Assembly (NCBI RefSeq): GCF_000710465.2
Contig: NZ_JAIZ01000139.1
Location: forward strand, 1-64,000
From: Kitasatospora sp. MBT63
GTDB lineage: Bacteria > Actinomycetota > Actinomycetes > Streptomycetales > Streptomycetaceae
DNA: 64,000 nucleotides
Direction: 5' to 3'
Positions within the stretch are counted from its first letter, which is position 1. Every line of letters begins with the position of its first letter. Positions 1 to 7,395 of this stretch are shown here, piece after piece. The notes under the pieces were generated by a model, which saw only the letters and a program-made list of their open reading frames with translations, had not been told where the DNA came from and ran no database searches. The position numbers and the translations under genes are program-made.

Positions 1-4
1 GGCG

Positions 5-36
5 GGGGCACCGGCGGCATGGACCGCCGGTGCCCC
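5..36 (-). terminator. Hairpin terminator after the first gene
   Basis: A perfect 13-bp stem (GGGGCACCGGCGG and its complement) with a 6-base loop lies just past the stop codon of the minus-strand gene at 45-734. There is no T run, as is usual for Streptomyces terminators. Confidence 0.6.
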
Positions 37-44
37 GGCTGTGG

Positions 45-734
45 TCAGGCAATGGAGTTGATCTCATGGAAGGGGAAGGCGAGCGGCATGACCGTGGCGG
101 CGGGGTCGATTCCGGCGCGCTCGGCCCCAAAGTGCCGACGTGCGGCCACGTACGCCTCGGCGGCGCTGTCGGCGGTGAGGGTGTAGGAGCTGATCGCCTC
201 GGTGTACTGCGCGGTGTAGAAGTCGGAGAAGAGGTCGTCGTCCCAGTCGTGCACGATCTCGGGCAGGACGCCCAGCAGGACCATGCGCCAGCCGTAGTCG
301 GCGAAGGTGACGCACCAGCGCTCCGGCCCGGTGACGGGGTAGGCGGTGCGGCGCATCTGGCGCAGCTGCTCGGCCGTCTGCGACGAGTTCCTGTCGTCGA
401 GCTCGCTCCACACCCAGCAGTTGCTGCCGATGTGGAACAGGCCGTCGCTGTCGGCCTCCAGCACCTTGGCGACCGTCGAGGCGCTGGCAGGGGTCTGTGC
501 GGCCGAGCGGATCTCGACGCGGTCCCCCACGACGTGCACGCTCTGCCACGAGCTGGGGTCGTCCAACTGGGAGGCTGCGCGCTGGGTGTCGGCGGCGATG
601 GCGCGGGCCGTCTCCAGGGTGAAGCGCGGACAGGCGAAGCCCTTCCAGGTCAGTTCGCTGGTCTGGGCGGGGTAGGGGCCGAGGTCGTCAAGGTGGACGA
701 GATTGGGCAGCCAGGTCAGGCGGGTGTCGGTCAG
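45..734 (-). CDS. Hypothetical protein, about 229 residues, probable CTG start
   Basis: I do not recognise this protein. It is soluble-looking and rich in Trp, Asp and Ser, with no signal peptide or membrane segment. The first conventional start in frame is TTG at 566 (173 residues). The frame stays open upstream, and the next 56 codons read like ordinary protein. They contain no ATG, GTG or TTG, but a CTG at 734 follows a GAGGAG ribosome site at 741-746 with good spacing, so I take that as the start. It is a single-gene unit: P-box 1 lies about 120 bases upstream and a strong hairpin follows the stop. The coding call is secure; the start is not. Confidence 0.65.
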   Translation of the reverse strand: MTDTRLTWLPNLVHLDDLGPYPAQTSELTWKGFACPRFTLETARAIAADTQRAASQLDDPSSWQSVHVVGDRVEIRSAAQTPASASTVAKVLEADSDGLFHIGSNCWVWSELDDRNSSQTAEQLRQMRRTAYPVTGPERWCVTFADYGWRMVLLGVLPEIVHDWDDDLFSDFYTAQYTEAISSYTLTADSAAEAYVAARRHFGAERAGIDPAATVMPLAFPFHEINSIA

Positions 735-859
735 AGTGGGCTCCTCGCTCGGGCGGACCGGCGTTCGGTCCTCGGGCCCGGGGGCCGCCCTCAGCGGAAG
801 GCGACCCCCGGGCCTTGGCGCCCGGCGAGGCTGCGGGAGGAGGGGAGCGACTGCATGAC

Positions 860-892
860 ATATAAGTTACAGCAGCTATGGATGTTGTGCAA
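860..892 (-). promoter_or_regulatory. P-box 1, promoter of the 45-734 gene
   Basis: Read on the minus strand: -35 TTGCAC (887-892), a 17-bp spacer ending in GCTG, and -10 TAACTT (864-869), then ATAT. It is one of thirteen near-identical elements in the left 28 kb. The 735-1050 stretch holds only this promoter, its leader and the hairpin at 1041. Confidence 0.8.
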
Positions 893-1040
893 CCTGGATG
901 GCTCGCCTGACGCTCCTCCCCCTCCTGCACCCAGTGAACCCGCACCGCCCCCGCCGGCCGGAAGCACGGCCCGGAGACTCGGAAGCTCACCCGCGGGCCA
1001 CTGCGGTGGATCCGAGGTGGCCCTCGGCCCGCAGCGCCGC

Positions 1041-1088
1041 CTCGCCGGCGTCACGGTGACGGGCCACGGGGTGGGGCCCGCCGGCGAG
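1041..1088 (-). terminator. Hairpin at the end of operon 2
   Basis: The 10-bp arms CTCGCCGGCG (1041-1050) and CGCCGGCGAG (1079-1088) are exact complements. The left arm abuts the stop of the shifted reading frame at 1051-1053, which supports that frame as the true C-terminus of the preceding gene. Confidence 0.45.
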
Positions 1089-1310
1089 CGTGACGTCGAC
1101 TGAGGCCAGTCCCCACCGCCGCCCCGAGCGACCACCAGGGCCACCAGGGCACGGTCGGCGCCAGTTGGGCCGTCAGCGTTTCGGCGATGCCGATCAGCAG
1201 ACCGAGGCCGGCGGCCTGGCCGCGGTCGCGGTGCGCTCCAGCCGGAGAGCAGCGCGCGGCCGGAGGGTGAAGCCCATAGCGGCCGGGGTGAAGAGAGCGC
1301 CGGTGTTCAT
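1051..1310 (-). pseudogene. Small putative membrane protein, apparently frameshifted
   Basis: The ATG at 1310 overlaps the TGA of the previous gene (ATGA), so translation is probably coupled. The frame from that ATG stops after 38 codons, at 1194. Near 1217-1230 another frame takes over and runs to a TGA at 1051. It encodes a hydrophobic stretch (GLGLLIGIAETL, then WWPWWSLGAAVGTGL) and a basic tail, ending exactly at a hairpin. One missing or extra base would join the two into a protein of about 87 residues with one or two membrane segments. This may be a real mutation, a sequencing error or programmed frameshifting. Read literally, the CDS is 1194-1310. Confidence 0.45.
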
Positions 1311-1837
1311 CAGGAGCGCCCCGGGGCGGCGGGGACGGGGACGGTGGCGGTCCCTGCAGCGAACACCCGGGCGCTGGCCTGGAGGGCTCCCACGGCGGCC
1401 CGCAGCCCGATGCGGTGAAGACGAAGGTCGGCGGTGCCGTCCAGGCGCACCCGGACGGTGTCCTCCCGGCCGTCGTAGGGGCTGGGCTCGCCGTACTCGT
1501 CCGGGTCCGCGTCGGCGAGCCGCTCGGTGTACTCGCCGCTGGTGGTGACGAGGCAGCCGAACCAGCCGGGCCGGCCACCGTGGTCCACGAGCGCCTGGAC
1601 GGCGGCGACGGGCACGCGCTCGGCCGTGAGGGTGACCGAGAAACCCCGCTCCAGCCGGATGGTGATCCGGCCACCGCCGGGGGCCGGGGCCAGGAGCGTA
1701 GCGGGTGCGATGCCCGGAGCGGCGCCGGGCATGGCCGTGGCGAGCGCGGCCAGGCCGGCCCGGTCCGTCTCCTCTCGACAGGCCTCCCAGGCTGCGATCA
1801 GGCCGGTCAGGGTCGGGTGGGCGGGGCAGGTGGTCAT
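1310..1837 (-). CDS. Hypothetical protein, 175 residues
   Basis: Unknown function. The protein is soluble and Ala/Gly/Arg-rich, with a beta-rich middle (GRITIRLERGFSVTL) and an acidic loop (ADPDEYGEPSPYDGRED). The ATG at 1837 has AGAAGGG upstream and overlaps the stop of the 45-residue gene before it (ATGA). Its own stop overlaps the next start in the same way. It is third in a four-gene coupled operon behind P-box 2. Confidence 0.75.
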   Translation of the reverse strand: MTTCPAHPTLTGLIAAWEACREETDRAGLAALATAMPGAAPGIAPATLLAPAPGGGRITIRLERGFSVTLTAERVPVAAVQALVDHGGRPGWFGCLVTTSGEYTERLADADPDEYGEPSPYDGREDTVRVRLDGTADLRLHRIGLRAAVGALQASARVFAAGTATVPVPAAPGRS

Positions 1838-1971
1838 GTGCTGACCCTTCTGTGATTGGTGGTCTGCCGCCGTCCAACCCGCTGGCGCTGCGCCTCGGAG
1901 GTCGGCGGCGCCGCCGTTGAACGGGCGGGAGGGGGCGGTACGGGGACGGAGCTGGGGTTGTGGCCGCTCAT
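1834..1971 (-). CDS. Small Pro-rich basic protein, 45 residues
   Basis: This short frame starts with ATG behind GGGCAGG and ends in a TGA overlapping the next ATG (ATGA). That coupling and its place in a tight operon are the main reasons to accept it. The N-terminal half has a run of Pro and Ala; the C-terminal half is basic and hydrophilic (RQRVGRRQTTNHRR). Function unknown. Confidence 0.5.
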   Translation of the reverse strand: MSGHNPSSVPVPPPPARSTAAPPTSEAQRQRVGRRQTTNHRRVST

Positions 1972-1994
1972 GGCGGCCTGCCCGGCACCGGGAA

Positions 1995-2444
1995 CTACAC
2001 GGCCGGGGGCGTGAACTCCTTGACCTGGCGGCTGGTGCCCTCGGAGCCCCAGAGCTCGGCGCCGGCGGCGACCCGGCGGGTGGCCACGAACCATGCACTG
2101 GACGGGATCTCGGGGTACGCGCGCTTTGCGGCCTCGATGACCAGCTGGGGGAGCCGGAACGGCTTCGCGGTGCAGATCTCGAAAGCCGGGCCGGTGATGT
2201 CCTTCACGAGAGTGCCGTTCGGGCGGCGGATCTTGTAGCGCAGATTGACGCGGTGGACCCGGACCGGGCGCGTGAACTCCGCTGCGTCGACGGGGGTGAA
2301 CTGGATTTCCGCGCGCAGGACTTCGGCATCGGGGTTCGAGGTGAGGAACGTGGTCAGCGCGCCCCGGTTCACGAAAGTCTTCAACCCCCACGGGGTGCGG
2401 ACGGCGAAGATTTCGGTCGGAAGGGCGGCCGGAGAGTGGCTCAT
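1995..2444 (-). CDS. Hypothetical protein, 149 residues, first gene of operon 2
   Basis: Unknown function. The sequence alternates short beta-like segments (IFAVRTPWGLKTF, VRVHRVNLRYKI) with charged turns; no membrane segment. The ATG at 2444 (MSHSPAALP) follows AGGGA with 9-base spacing. The frame runs open upstream, but those codons overlap the promoter and look non-coding. Transcription should start at P-box 2, about 60 bases upstream. Confidence 0.75.
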   Translation of the reverse strand: MSHSPAALPTEIFAVRTPWGLKTFVNRGALTTFLTSNPDAEVLRAEIQFTPVDAAEFTRPVRVHRVNLRYKIRRPNGTLVKDITGPAFEICTAKPFRLPQLVIEAAKRAYPEIPSSAWFVATRRVAAGAELWGSEGTSRQVKEFTPPAV

Positions 2445-2508
2445 CGGAGTACGTCCCTGGGGTGCGGTGTACGGAGGGGTGTGGGAGTCGGGCGCCGCCC
2501 GGTTCATC

Positions 2509-2541
2509 TAATAAGTTGCAGCATTCATGGTGTGGGGACAG
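2509..2541 (-). promoter_or_regulatory. P-box 2 (degenerate), promoter of operon 2
   Basis: Minus strand: -35 CTGTCC (2536-2541), 17 bp, -10 CAACTT (2513-2518), then ATTA. The GCTG before the -10 and the ATTA after it are kept, but both hexamers are poorer than in most copies, which suggests a weaker promoter. Confidence 0.6.
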
Positions 2542-2605
2542 CTGCCCGGATGTCGCGAACGTGCGCTGGTCGACCTGCGGGGTGTCGGCTCTGCCCGCCG
2601 GCCCG

Positions 2606-2866
2606 TTACCAGGCAGTGGGTGTGTGCCCCCAGGTGTCGTCGACGAGTTCGGCGTCCTCGCCGCGGATGAACTGCTCGTACGCGAGCTGGATGGCTTCCG
2701 TGTGCCGGCTGGTGGGAAACGTGCAGACCCAGTCGGCGCCGTCGTAGTCGGCGGCCCGCTCGACCAGGGAGTCGAGTGCTGCCTGGTCTCCCTCGTTGAG
2801 CTGCTCCGATCCGGTGATGGTGAGCGTGCCGTCGGTGTCCCAGCGGCCGATGAGCGCTGTCAGCAA
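2606..2866 (-). CDS. Hypothetical acidic protein, 86 residues
   Basis: Unknown. A small acidic protein (GEDAELVDDTW near the end). The start is TTG at 2866, seven bases after GAGGAA; no ATG or GTG gives a better choice. It lies 65 bases after the membrane protein at 2932-3387 and is probably the last gene of the P-box 3 operon. No terminator hairpin is evident downstream. Confidence 0.65.
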   Translation of the reverse strand: MLTALIGRWDTDGTLTITGSEQLNEGDQAALDSLVERAADYDGADWVCTFPTSRHTEAIQLAYEQFIRGEDAELVDDTWGHTPTAW

Positions 2867-2931
2867 GGCTTGGTTCCTCGGGAGGCGCGGCCGGGGCGGT
2901 GCGCTCGCCCCGGCCGGGGCGGGAGCTGGGC

Positions 2932-3387
2932 TCAGGGGTGGATGCGCTCGCCCTGGTTGTCGATCTCGACGAGCAGGACACGGGGGCGCGCGCGGTGCTC
3001 GACGTGGACGTAGGGCACGGGCTGGCCGTTGGGGTCCGTGCGCAGCCGCACGAGGACGCTCACGCCGTGGACCTGCATCTCGTAGGCGTCGCTGGGTGTG
3101 CTATCGCCGGGGTCGGCGTCGACCACGGTGATGCGGGCCGCGCGAATCTTGCGCTCGGTCGCCCGGGTGGCCCGGCGGGGCGTGGCGGGCATGGTGGAGG
3201 TGAAGACCATGAAGGCGGCGATGGCGAGGGTGGCGACGAGCGCCCCCTGGCCCGGGGAGCCGGTGTCGGCCAGCCAGGCGAGTGCCAGTGCGGTTGCGGC
3301 GGCGGGGGCGCCGTAGCGCCCTGCCCAGCGGTGCCACGGGTTGGGCTGCGGGCGCCTGGCGGGTATCTGGCGGACGGGGCGGTTCAT
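2932..3387 (-). CDS. Small membrane protein with two transmembrane helices, 151 residues
   Basis: A basic Pro/Arg-rich N-terminus (1-22) is followed by two adjacent hydrophobic segments (about 27-42 and 48-66), then a soluble C-terminal domain of about 80 residues with beta-strand character (VSVLVRLRT, VPYVHVEHRARPRVLLVEID). The short linker between the helices suggests a hairpin with both ends in the cytoplasm. ATG at 3387 follows GGAG with 7-base spacing. Family not recognised; second gene of the P-box 3 operon. Confidence 0.7.
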   Translation of the reverse strand: MNRPVRQIPARRPQPNPWHRWAGRYGAPAAATALALAWLADTGSPGQGALVATLAIAAFMVFTSTMPATPRRATRATERKIRAARITVVDADPGDSTPSDAYEMQVHGVSVLVRLRTDPNGQPVPYVHVEHRARPRVLLVEIDNQGERIHP

Positions 3388-3437
3388 GAGGTTCTCCGGG
3401 GCGAGGTTGGTGGCAGGTGTCGGCCGTGGGCGAAGGG

Positions 3438-3905
3438 TCAGGTGGCGGGTGTCTCGGTGTCCTCCGTGAGGTCGACCTCGACGCGAGTGCCGTCCGGTGC
3501 CTCGACGGTGAAGATGCTGGCGGTGGTCCGCTGCCGCCTCTGGGCGGCCCATGCCTTTTCGGCGGCTTCCCGGTAGCTGCTGGCCTCGATGTCCATGACC
3601 CAGCTGACGGTGTAGGAGCGTGTGGGCTGGCTCGGGATCTTGATCAGCGTGATGGTGAACTCCTGGAGCCCGGTCTCCCGGTTGGCGTCGGCGAGTTCGA
3701 TCAGCTCGTCGGCGATGGCGGAGCCGAAGTCGATCTCCACGGAACTGCCGTTGAGCAGCGTTGCGGTCAGGGCCTCGTCGTAGGCGGGCCCCTCGGGGTA
3801 GCTGTGGTCGAGGGTGACGGCGAGGGTGGTAACCGGGGACGGGAGGGCGCGCTCCGCAAGGTCGGCGCGGACCGCGTTGATCAGGTCGACCATCTCGGGT
3901 ATCAC
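3438..3905 (-). CDS. Hypothetical protein, 155 residues
   Basis: Unknown function; acidic, mixed alpha/beta, with a conserved-looking core (SYTVSWVMDIEASSY, then EAAEKAWAAQRR). GTG at 3905 has GGGAGA four bases upstream and is preferred to the in-frame ATG at 3893, which has no ribosome site. It is the first gene after P-box 3, with a leader of about 53 bases. Confidence 0.7.
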   Translation of the reverse strand: MIPEMVDLINAVRADLAERALPSPVTTLAVTLDHSYPEGPAYDEALTATLLNGSSVEIDFGSAIADELIELADANRETGLQEFTITLIKIPSQPTRSYTVSWVMDIEASSYREAAEKAWAAQRRQRTTASIFTVEAPDGTRVEVDLTEDTETPAT

Positions 3906-3960
3906 GGATTCTCCCTCGGCTCGTGTACTGGGTGGGGCCGGGGATCTCCACCGGCACATG

Positions 3961-3993
3961 TAATAAGTTACAGCATCTATGGTGATTAAGCAA
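3961..3993 (-). promoter_or_regulatory. P-box 3
   Basis: Minus strand: -35 TTGCTT (3988-3993), 17-bp spacer ending in ATGCTG, -10 TAACTT (3965-3970), then ATTA. It serves the 3905, 3387 and probably 2866 genes. Confidence 0.85.
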
Positions 3994-4120
3994 TGCACCT
4001 ATGGTCCGTCCGGCGCGGGGAGGCCGCCGGTGACGCCAGGGGGCGGCTGGGGCACGGTGATGGGGCGCGGAGGATCGGCGCGGCCCTGCATATCCGCCGG
4101 CCTGCCCGGCCGGTGTGCGC

Positions 4121-4444
4121 TCACCAGCTGATCTGGGCGTCGGCGCGGCCGAGTTCGCTCAGGCACCAGCGGATGGTCCTCTCGTTCTGCTGGTGCCACA
4201 CCTCGGCTTCCACGAGCGTCGCGGCGAAGGCGTCTACGGTGGTCACCCCTCGCTCGTAGGAGTTCTCCGCGTACGTAGCGAGGGCATCGGCGGCCGCGCG
4301 GGAGAGCTTGAGCGCGCGCAGCGCCCATGCCTCGGTGGCTTCGCCGTTGTCGTCGGCGGCGGGAGGGGCGCCGATGTGGCTCTTGAAGGCGGCGTCCGCC
4401 GCGTCGAGTTCTGTCCGCAGAGAGCCGGACTGCGCGGGGGTCAC
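4121..4444 (-). CDS. Hypothetical alpha-helical protein, 107 residues
   Basis: Unknown. Mostly helical, Ala/Glu/Arg-rich, ending in Trp. Its GTG start overlaps the stop of the gene before it (GTGA), so the two are translationally coupled. No P-box precedes this pair, unlike most neighbours. Confidence 0.65.
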   Translation of the reverse strand: MTPAQSGSLRTELDAADAAFKSHIGAPPAADDNGEATEAWALRALKLSRAAADALATYAENSYERGVTTVDAFAATLVEAEVWHQQNERTIRWCLSELGRADAQISW

Positions 4445-4716
4445 CAGGCGCCTCCGTCCTGCGGCGTGGCGTCGTCGGACTCGAGTGCCGTCATCCGCTT
4501 CGCGTGGTCGTCGGGGCTGATGAGTCCGGCCGCGAGCTGCGCGTCGATCAGGTCGCGAATGGGCGGCAGAGCGTCGGCCCGGGCGGCGGCGATGCGTTCC
4601 TCGTCGCCGCTGTGGCAGGCGAGCAGCCACACGGCTCGGCGGACGATGGCCAGGCCGGCCAGGTCGCGCAGCGGCAGTGCCGCCTGCGGGTCAGGGGCAG
4701 GAGCAGGGGTGGTCAC
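4441..4716 (-). CDS. Hypothetical protein with a SHOCT-like C-terminal helix, 91 residues
   Basis: Unknown. The segment IDAQLAAGLISPDDHAKRM (about 57-75) resembles the short oligomerisation helices of SHOCT/DUF1707-type proteins (length and I-S-x-x-x-H/E pattern); this is a weak similarity read by eye. GTG at 4716 has GGAAC five bases upstream. It is coupled to the 4121-4444 gene by a GTGA overlap. The 190 bases before it hold no gene I would accept. Confidence 0.6.
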   Translation of the reverse strand: MTTPAPAPDPQAALPLRDLAGLAIVRRAVWLLACHSGDEERIAAARADALPPIRDLIDAQLAAGLISPDDHAKRMTALESDDATPQDGGAW

Positions 4717-4868
4717 GGGGGTTCCGTTCTGGGGTGGAGGTGGGGTATGTCGGGGCTGGTGGGCCGGGAGGCGCCTTGTCCCGCGCGGTCCGCGGATTCG
4801 ATGCCAGATGGGTCGAGGTCGGCCGCCCTGTGGCGGGCGGAATGCCGCCCCGACGACTGAGGTCCAAG

Positions 4869-4899
4869 GCGGGCCTGCCGGTGCTACTGGCAGGCCCGC
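4869..4899 (-). terminator. Terminator after the 4908-5267 gene
   Basis: The 11-bp arms GCGGGCCTGCC (4869-4879) and GGCAGGCCCGC (4889-4899) pair perfectly around a 9-base loop, nine bases past the stop codon. Confidence 0.65.
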
Positions 4900-4907
4900 G
4901 CCGCCCG

Positions 4908-5267
4908 TCAGCGTCCGGTGACCATGACGAGGGCGTCGAGCGCACGCAGGAGGAGGGCGGCCTGCCCCCGGTCGGTGCTCTCCTCGTCGAACGACACCGT
5001 CATGGCGGTCCTCATCTCGGCCGACGCGCCGTCGAGGGAGGCGGTCAGTGCGGCGCGCACCTGGGCCGCGCTCTCGTTCCCCAGGGCGGAGATGACGACC
5101 TGGACCACACCCTCCAGCGAGACCTCGTAGTGGAGATCGTGGGTCGGCGACGCCTCGATCGTCGCCCCCTCTCCGAGCGCGGCCGCCAGTTCCTCGGTCG
5201 TCATCTCGATGAACTCCAGCCCCTCGGCCGGGCTGCTGTATCCGAGGCCAAGTCCTTCAGTGCTCAT
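4908..5267 (-). CDS. Hypothetical acidic protein, 119 residues
   Basis: Unknown function. Acidic, no membrane segment, with alternating beta segments (HYEVSLEGVVQVVISAL) and helices (EELAAAL, AALLLRALDALV). ATG at 5267 follows AAGGGGA with 7-base spacing. A monocistronic unit: P-box 4 about 80 bases upstream and a hairpin right after the stop. Confidence 0.7.
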   Translation of the reverse strand: MSTEGLGLGYSSPAEGLEFIEMTTEELAAALGEGATIEASPTHDLHYEVSLEGVVQVVISALGNESAAQVRAALTASLDGASAEMRTAMTVSFDEESTDRGQAALLLRALDALVMVTGR

Positions 5268-5351
5268 CAGTGGATCCCCTTCGCGGGCTCGATGTCGGTG
5301 GAGCGTGACCGGGGCGGCGGGCCGGATGGGCGGCGCCGCATCCGCGACTAG

Positions 5352-5384
5352 TTATAAGTTACAGCATCTATGGCTATGGGGCAA
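5352..5384 (-). promoter_or_regulatory. P-box 4
   Basis: Minus strand: -35 TTGCCC (5379-5384), 17-bp spacer ending ATGCTG, -10 TAACTT (5356-5361). It serves the single gene at 4908-5267. Confidence 0.85.
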
Positions 5385-5823
5385 TGCCAGTGTGCTTCTG
5401 CGGCTGGCATTCACACGGGCAGATCCACGAGCAGGCGCGCTGGTTGCCGGTCGTGACGACGAGGGCGAGGACGTAGCCCCTGCCGTCGGTGAGGGCGCCC
5501 AGGCCGGTGGCCGGGCCGTTGCGGGTGGCGCAGGTGGAGTGCCGGCCGCCGACGCAGTTCGAGCAGACGCCGCGCTCGCACTCGCACCAGCGGAAGTAGC
5601 CGTGGGGATAGGAGTCGTCGGTACGCCGCAGGTGCCGTGTCCAGGCATGGGCGCGCACCCAGGCGCCCTCCTCGGCGTTCATGGGCGAGGGCGTGGCGGA
5701 GGGGATGGGCTCGCGGATGGCCAGGAACGCGGCGCCGACCATGCGCAGCCGGGGGACCGGCCGGCCGCTGCCGAGGGGCAGGTGCGGGCCCCGGCGGCGG
5801 GGCGTCAGAGCCGTGGTGTTCAC
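5374..5823 (-). CDS. Cys-rich protein, possibly DUF6248-like, 149 residues
   Basis: The N-terminal 50 residues are basic and Pro-rich. From about 75 a compact Cys-rich domain begins: WVRAHAWTRHLR, then CECERGVCSNC near 101-111, and ACSWICPCEC near the C-terminus. The spacing suggests one or two zinc sites. The W-V-R-x-H-x-W segment before a Cys cluster and the C-terminal CPCEC recall the actinobacterial DUF6248 family; that match is from memory and tentative. GTG at 5823 overlaps the previous stop (GTGA). Its 3' end runs into P-box 4, so read-through would cross that promoter. Confidence 0.65.
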   Translation of the reverse strand: MNTTALTPRRRGPHLPLGSGRPVPRLRMVGAAFLAIREPIPSATPSPMNAEEGAWVRAHAWTRHLRRTDDSYPHGYFRWCECERGVCSNCVGGRHSTCATRNGPATGLGALTDGRGYVLALVVTTGNQRACSWICPCECQPQKHTGIAP

Positions 5824-6524
5824 CGCGGCCCGCCTTCCGTGCCGGGGCCCGGGAAGCCGGAGCTCGTGGGCCCGGACCGCGCCGGGGCGGCCAGGTCCGC
5901 CTCGTCCGCCGCCCACCCGTCAGCGGGGACCAGGTCGGTGATCCGGTAGCCGCCGTGGGCGTCGAGCAGGAGAGGGGTGCGCAGGAGACTGTCGAGTACG
6001 GCCCGGGCCTCCTTGTCGCCGGCGGCCCGCAGGTGGAGCACCGCGGTGGCCACCACCTTGAACGCGAACTCGTTGATGGCCGGCTCGGCCGTCGTGTCGG
6101 CGGCCGGGCCGTGCCGCCTCACCAGGCGGTTCGTCCCACGGTCCAGGACCAGGTCGTGGAAGGCGTCACCGGCCAGGCGGTCGTACCTGCGCTGGTCGAA
6201 GGGCTTGAAGTCGAGGTCGTACCCCCGCTCGCGGACCAGCAGAGCGAAGCGTTCGTCGGTGCTCTCGGGGTACAGCAGCTTGCCGGGGGTGAGGTCTGCG
6301 GTGGCCAGCACGGTCCCGGCCCGGTGGTCGACCAGCGTGCCGCCCCCGTTGAGGGTGAACGTGAGGACGTTCAGCCAGCCGTTCTCGAGGTAGAGGTGCC
6401 AGGCGTAGCGCGAGGGTGTCTGGCCGACGGCGAGGGTGCGGTCGGGGCCGGCGATCTCGGCGGCGCTGATGGTCGCCCGCCCCTGCGGCCTGGCCCGCAG
6501 AGCGGCGAGCTGTTCCTTGTTCAT
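5820..6524 (-). CDS. Hypothetical protein, 234 residues
   Basis: Unknown. Residues 30-100 are beta-rich (RYAWHLYLENGWLNVLTFTL, TVLATADLTPGKLLY), followed by a helical half (FAFKVVATAVLHLRAAGDKEARAVL) and a flexible Gly/Pro tail. ATG at 6524 has AGGAG about 11 bases upstream. The stop overlaps the next gene's GTG, so the two products are likely made together. Confidence 0.65.
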   Translation of the reverse strand: MNKEQLAALRARPQGRATISAAEIAGPDRTLAVGQTPSRYAWHLYLENGWLNVLTFTLNGGGTLVDHRAGTVLATADLTPGKLLYPESTDERFALLVRERGYDLDFKPFDQRRYDRLAGDAFHDLVLDRGTNRLVRRHGPAADTTAEPAINEFAFKVVATAVLHLRAAGDKEARAVLDSLLRTPLLLDAHGGYRITDLVPADGWAADEADLAAPARSGPTSSGFPGPGTEGGPR

Positions 6525-6610
6525 CGGTCGGGTGCTCCTATTCGTTGGATCGGTCTTGGCCGGCCGCCTCCCGCCTCGGCGGCCTCGGCAGGAGACGGCA
6601 CTGAGGTGGA

Positions 6611-7318
6611 TCAGGTGCTGAGGTCAACGGCGACCAGCGCGCAGCGGGGGTCGAGGGCCGCGATGTACTCGTTCGTCCGGCGGTGGAACAGGTCGGAGGC
6701 GGCCGCCTCGGTGGTGGAGGGGATGTTGGCCGGGTCGGTGCTCCAGCGCCCGTCGAGGTCGAGGAACGCTGACAGGCCGAAGCCGGTGACCGCCCGGTCC
6801 GCCGCGCGGGTGACCGCCTGCTGCTCGTCCGCGAGAGCGGTGACCGGGTCGGTGTAGGGGCGGAGCAGGCCCTCGGCCTGGGCGGCCGCGAGCTGGGGCT
6901 GGGCGGCGTGGGCCGCGTGCGCCAGATGGAGCGGGCATCCGGCGGGGTCGGCGCGGTGCATGGCCTCGAAGTGGGACAGCGGGAGAGCGCCGGGTGCGGC
7001 GGCGTCGATCTCGCGCCAGCGGACGTGGGCGGCCTGGGCACGGTCGACAGCCGCCCTGCGCATCGCTGCCAGGTCCAGGTCCTCGATCGCGCCGCCGGTC
7101 GCACGGTTCGGGCGCGTGTCCGGGCCGCGCAGGACACTGCGGGGCGAGGTACCGGGTGCCACCGCGAAGTGGTCCTGGAACCGGCCGCCGGTGCGCCAGG
7201 CCGACCAGCGGCCGGTCTCGTCCGCGTCCGCCATGATGGCCATGGCCGTGTCAGCGGCGGCGTCGAGGTCGGCGGTCGCGGTGGGCGGCAGCGCCACGAT
7301 GGCGAGGATGTGGCCCAT
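6611..7318 (-). CDS. Hypothetical helical protein, 235 residues
   Basis: Unknown. Helical and Ala/Asp/Arg-rich, with two Trp-containing motifs (GRWSAWRTGGRFQDHF near 36-51; LDLDGRWSTDPANI near 192). ATG at 7318 follows a strong AAAGGAG. A perfect hairpin between this gene and the one before may partly insulate it from the P-box 5 transcript. Confidence 0.7.
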   Translation of the reverse strand: MGHILAIVALPPTATADLDAAADTAMAIMADADETGRWSAWRTGGRFQDHFAVAPGTSPRSVLRGPDTRPNRATGGAIEDLDLAAMRRAAVDRAQAAHVRWREIDAAAPGALPLSHFEAMHRADPAGCPLHLAHAAHAAQPQLAAAQAEGLLRPYTDPVTALADEQQAVTRAADRAVTGFGLSAFLDLDGRWSTDPANIPSTTEAAASDLFHRRTNEYIAALDPRCALVAVDLST

Positions 7319-7362
7319 CGGTTGCTCCTTTGCTCAGTGGCCGGCTGGCGGCCTGGAAGGGA

Positions 7363-7389
7363 GCCGGTGCCCGAGGTGCGGGCACCGGC
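7363..7389 (-). terminator. Intra-operon terminator
   Basis: The 11-bp arms GCCGGTGCCCG (7363-7373) and CGGGCACCGGC (7379-7389) flank a 5-base loop, immediately after the stop of the 406-residue gene. Confidence 0.65.
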
Positions 7390-7395
7390 GGGTGT

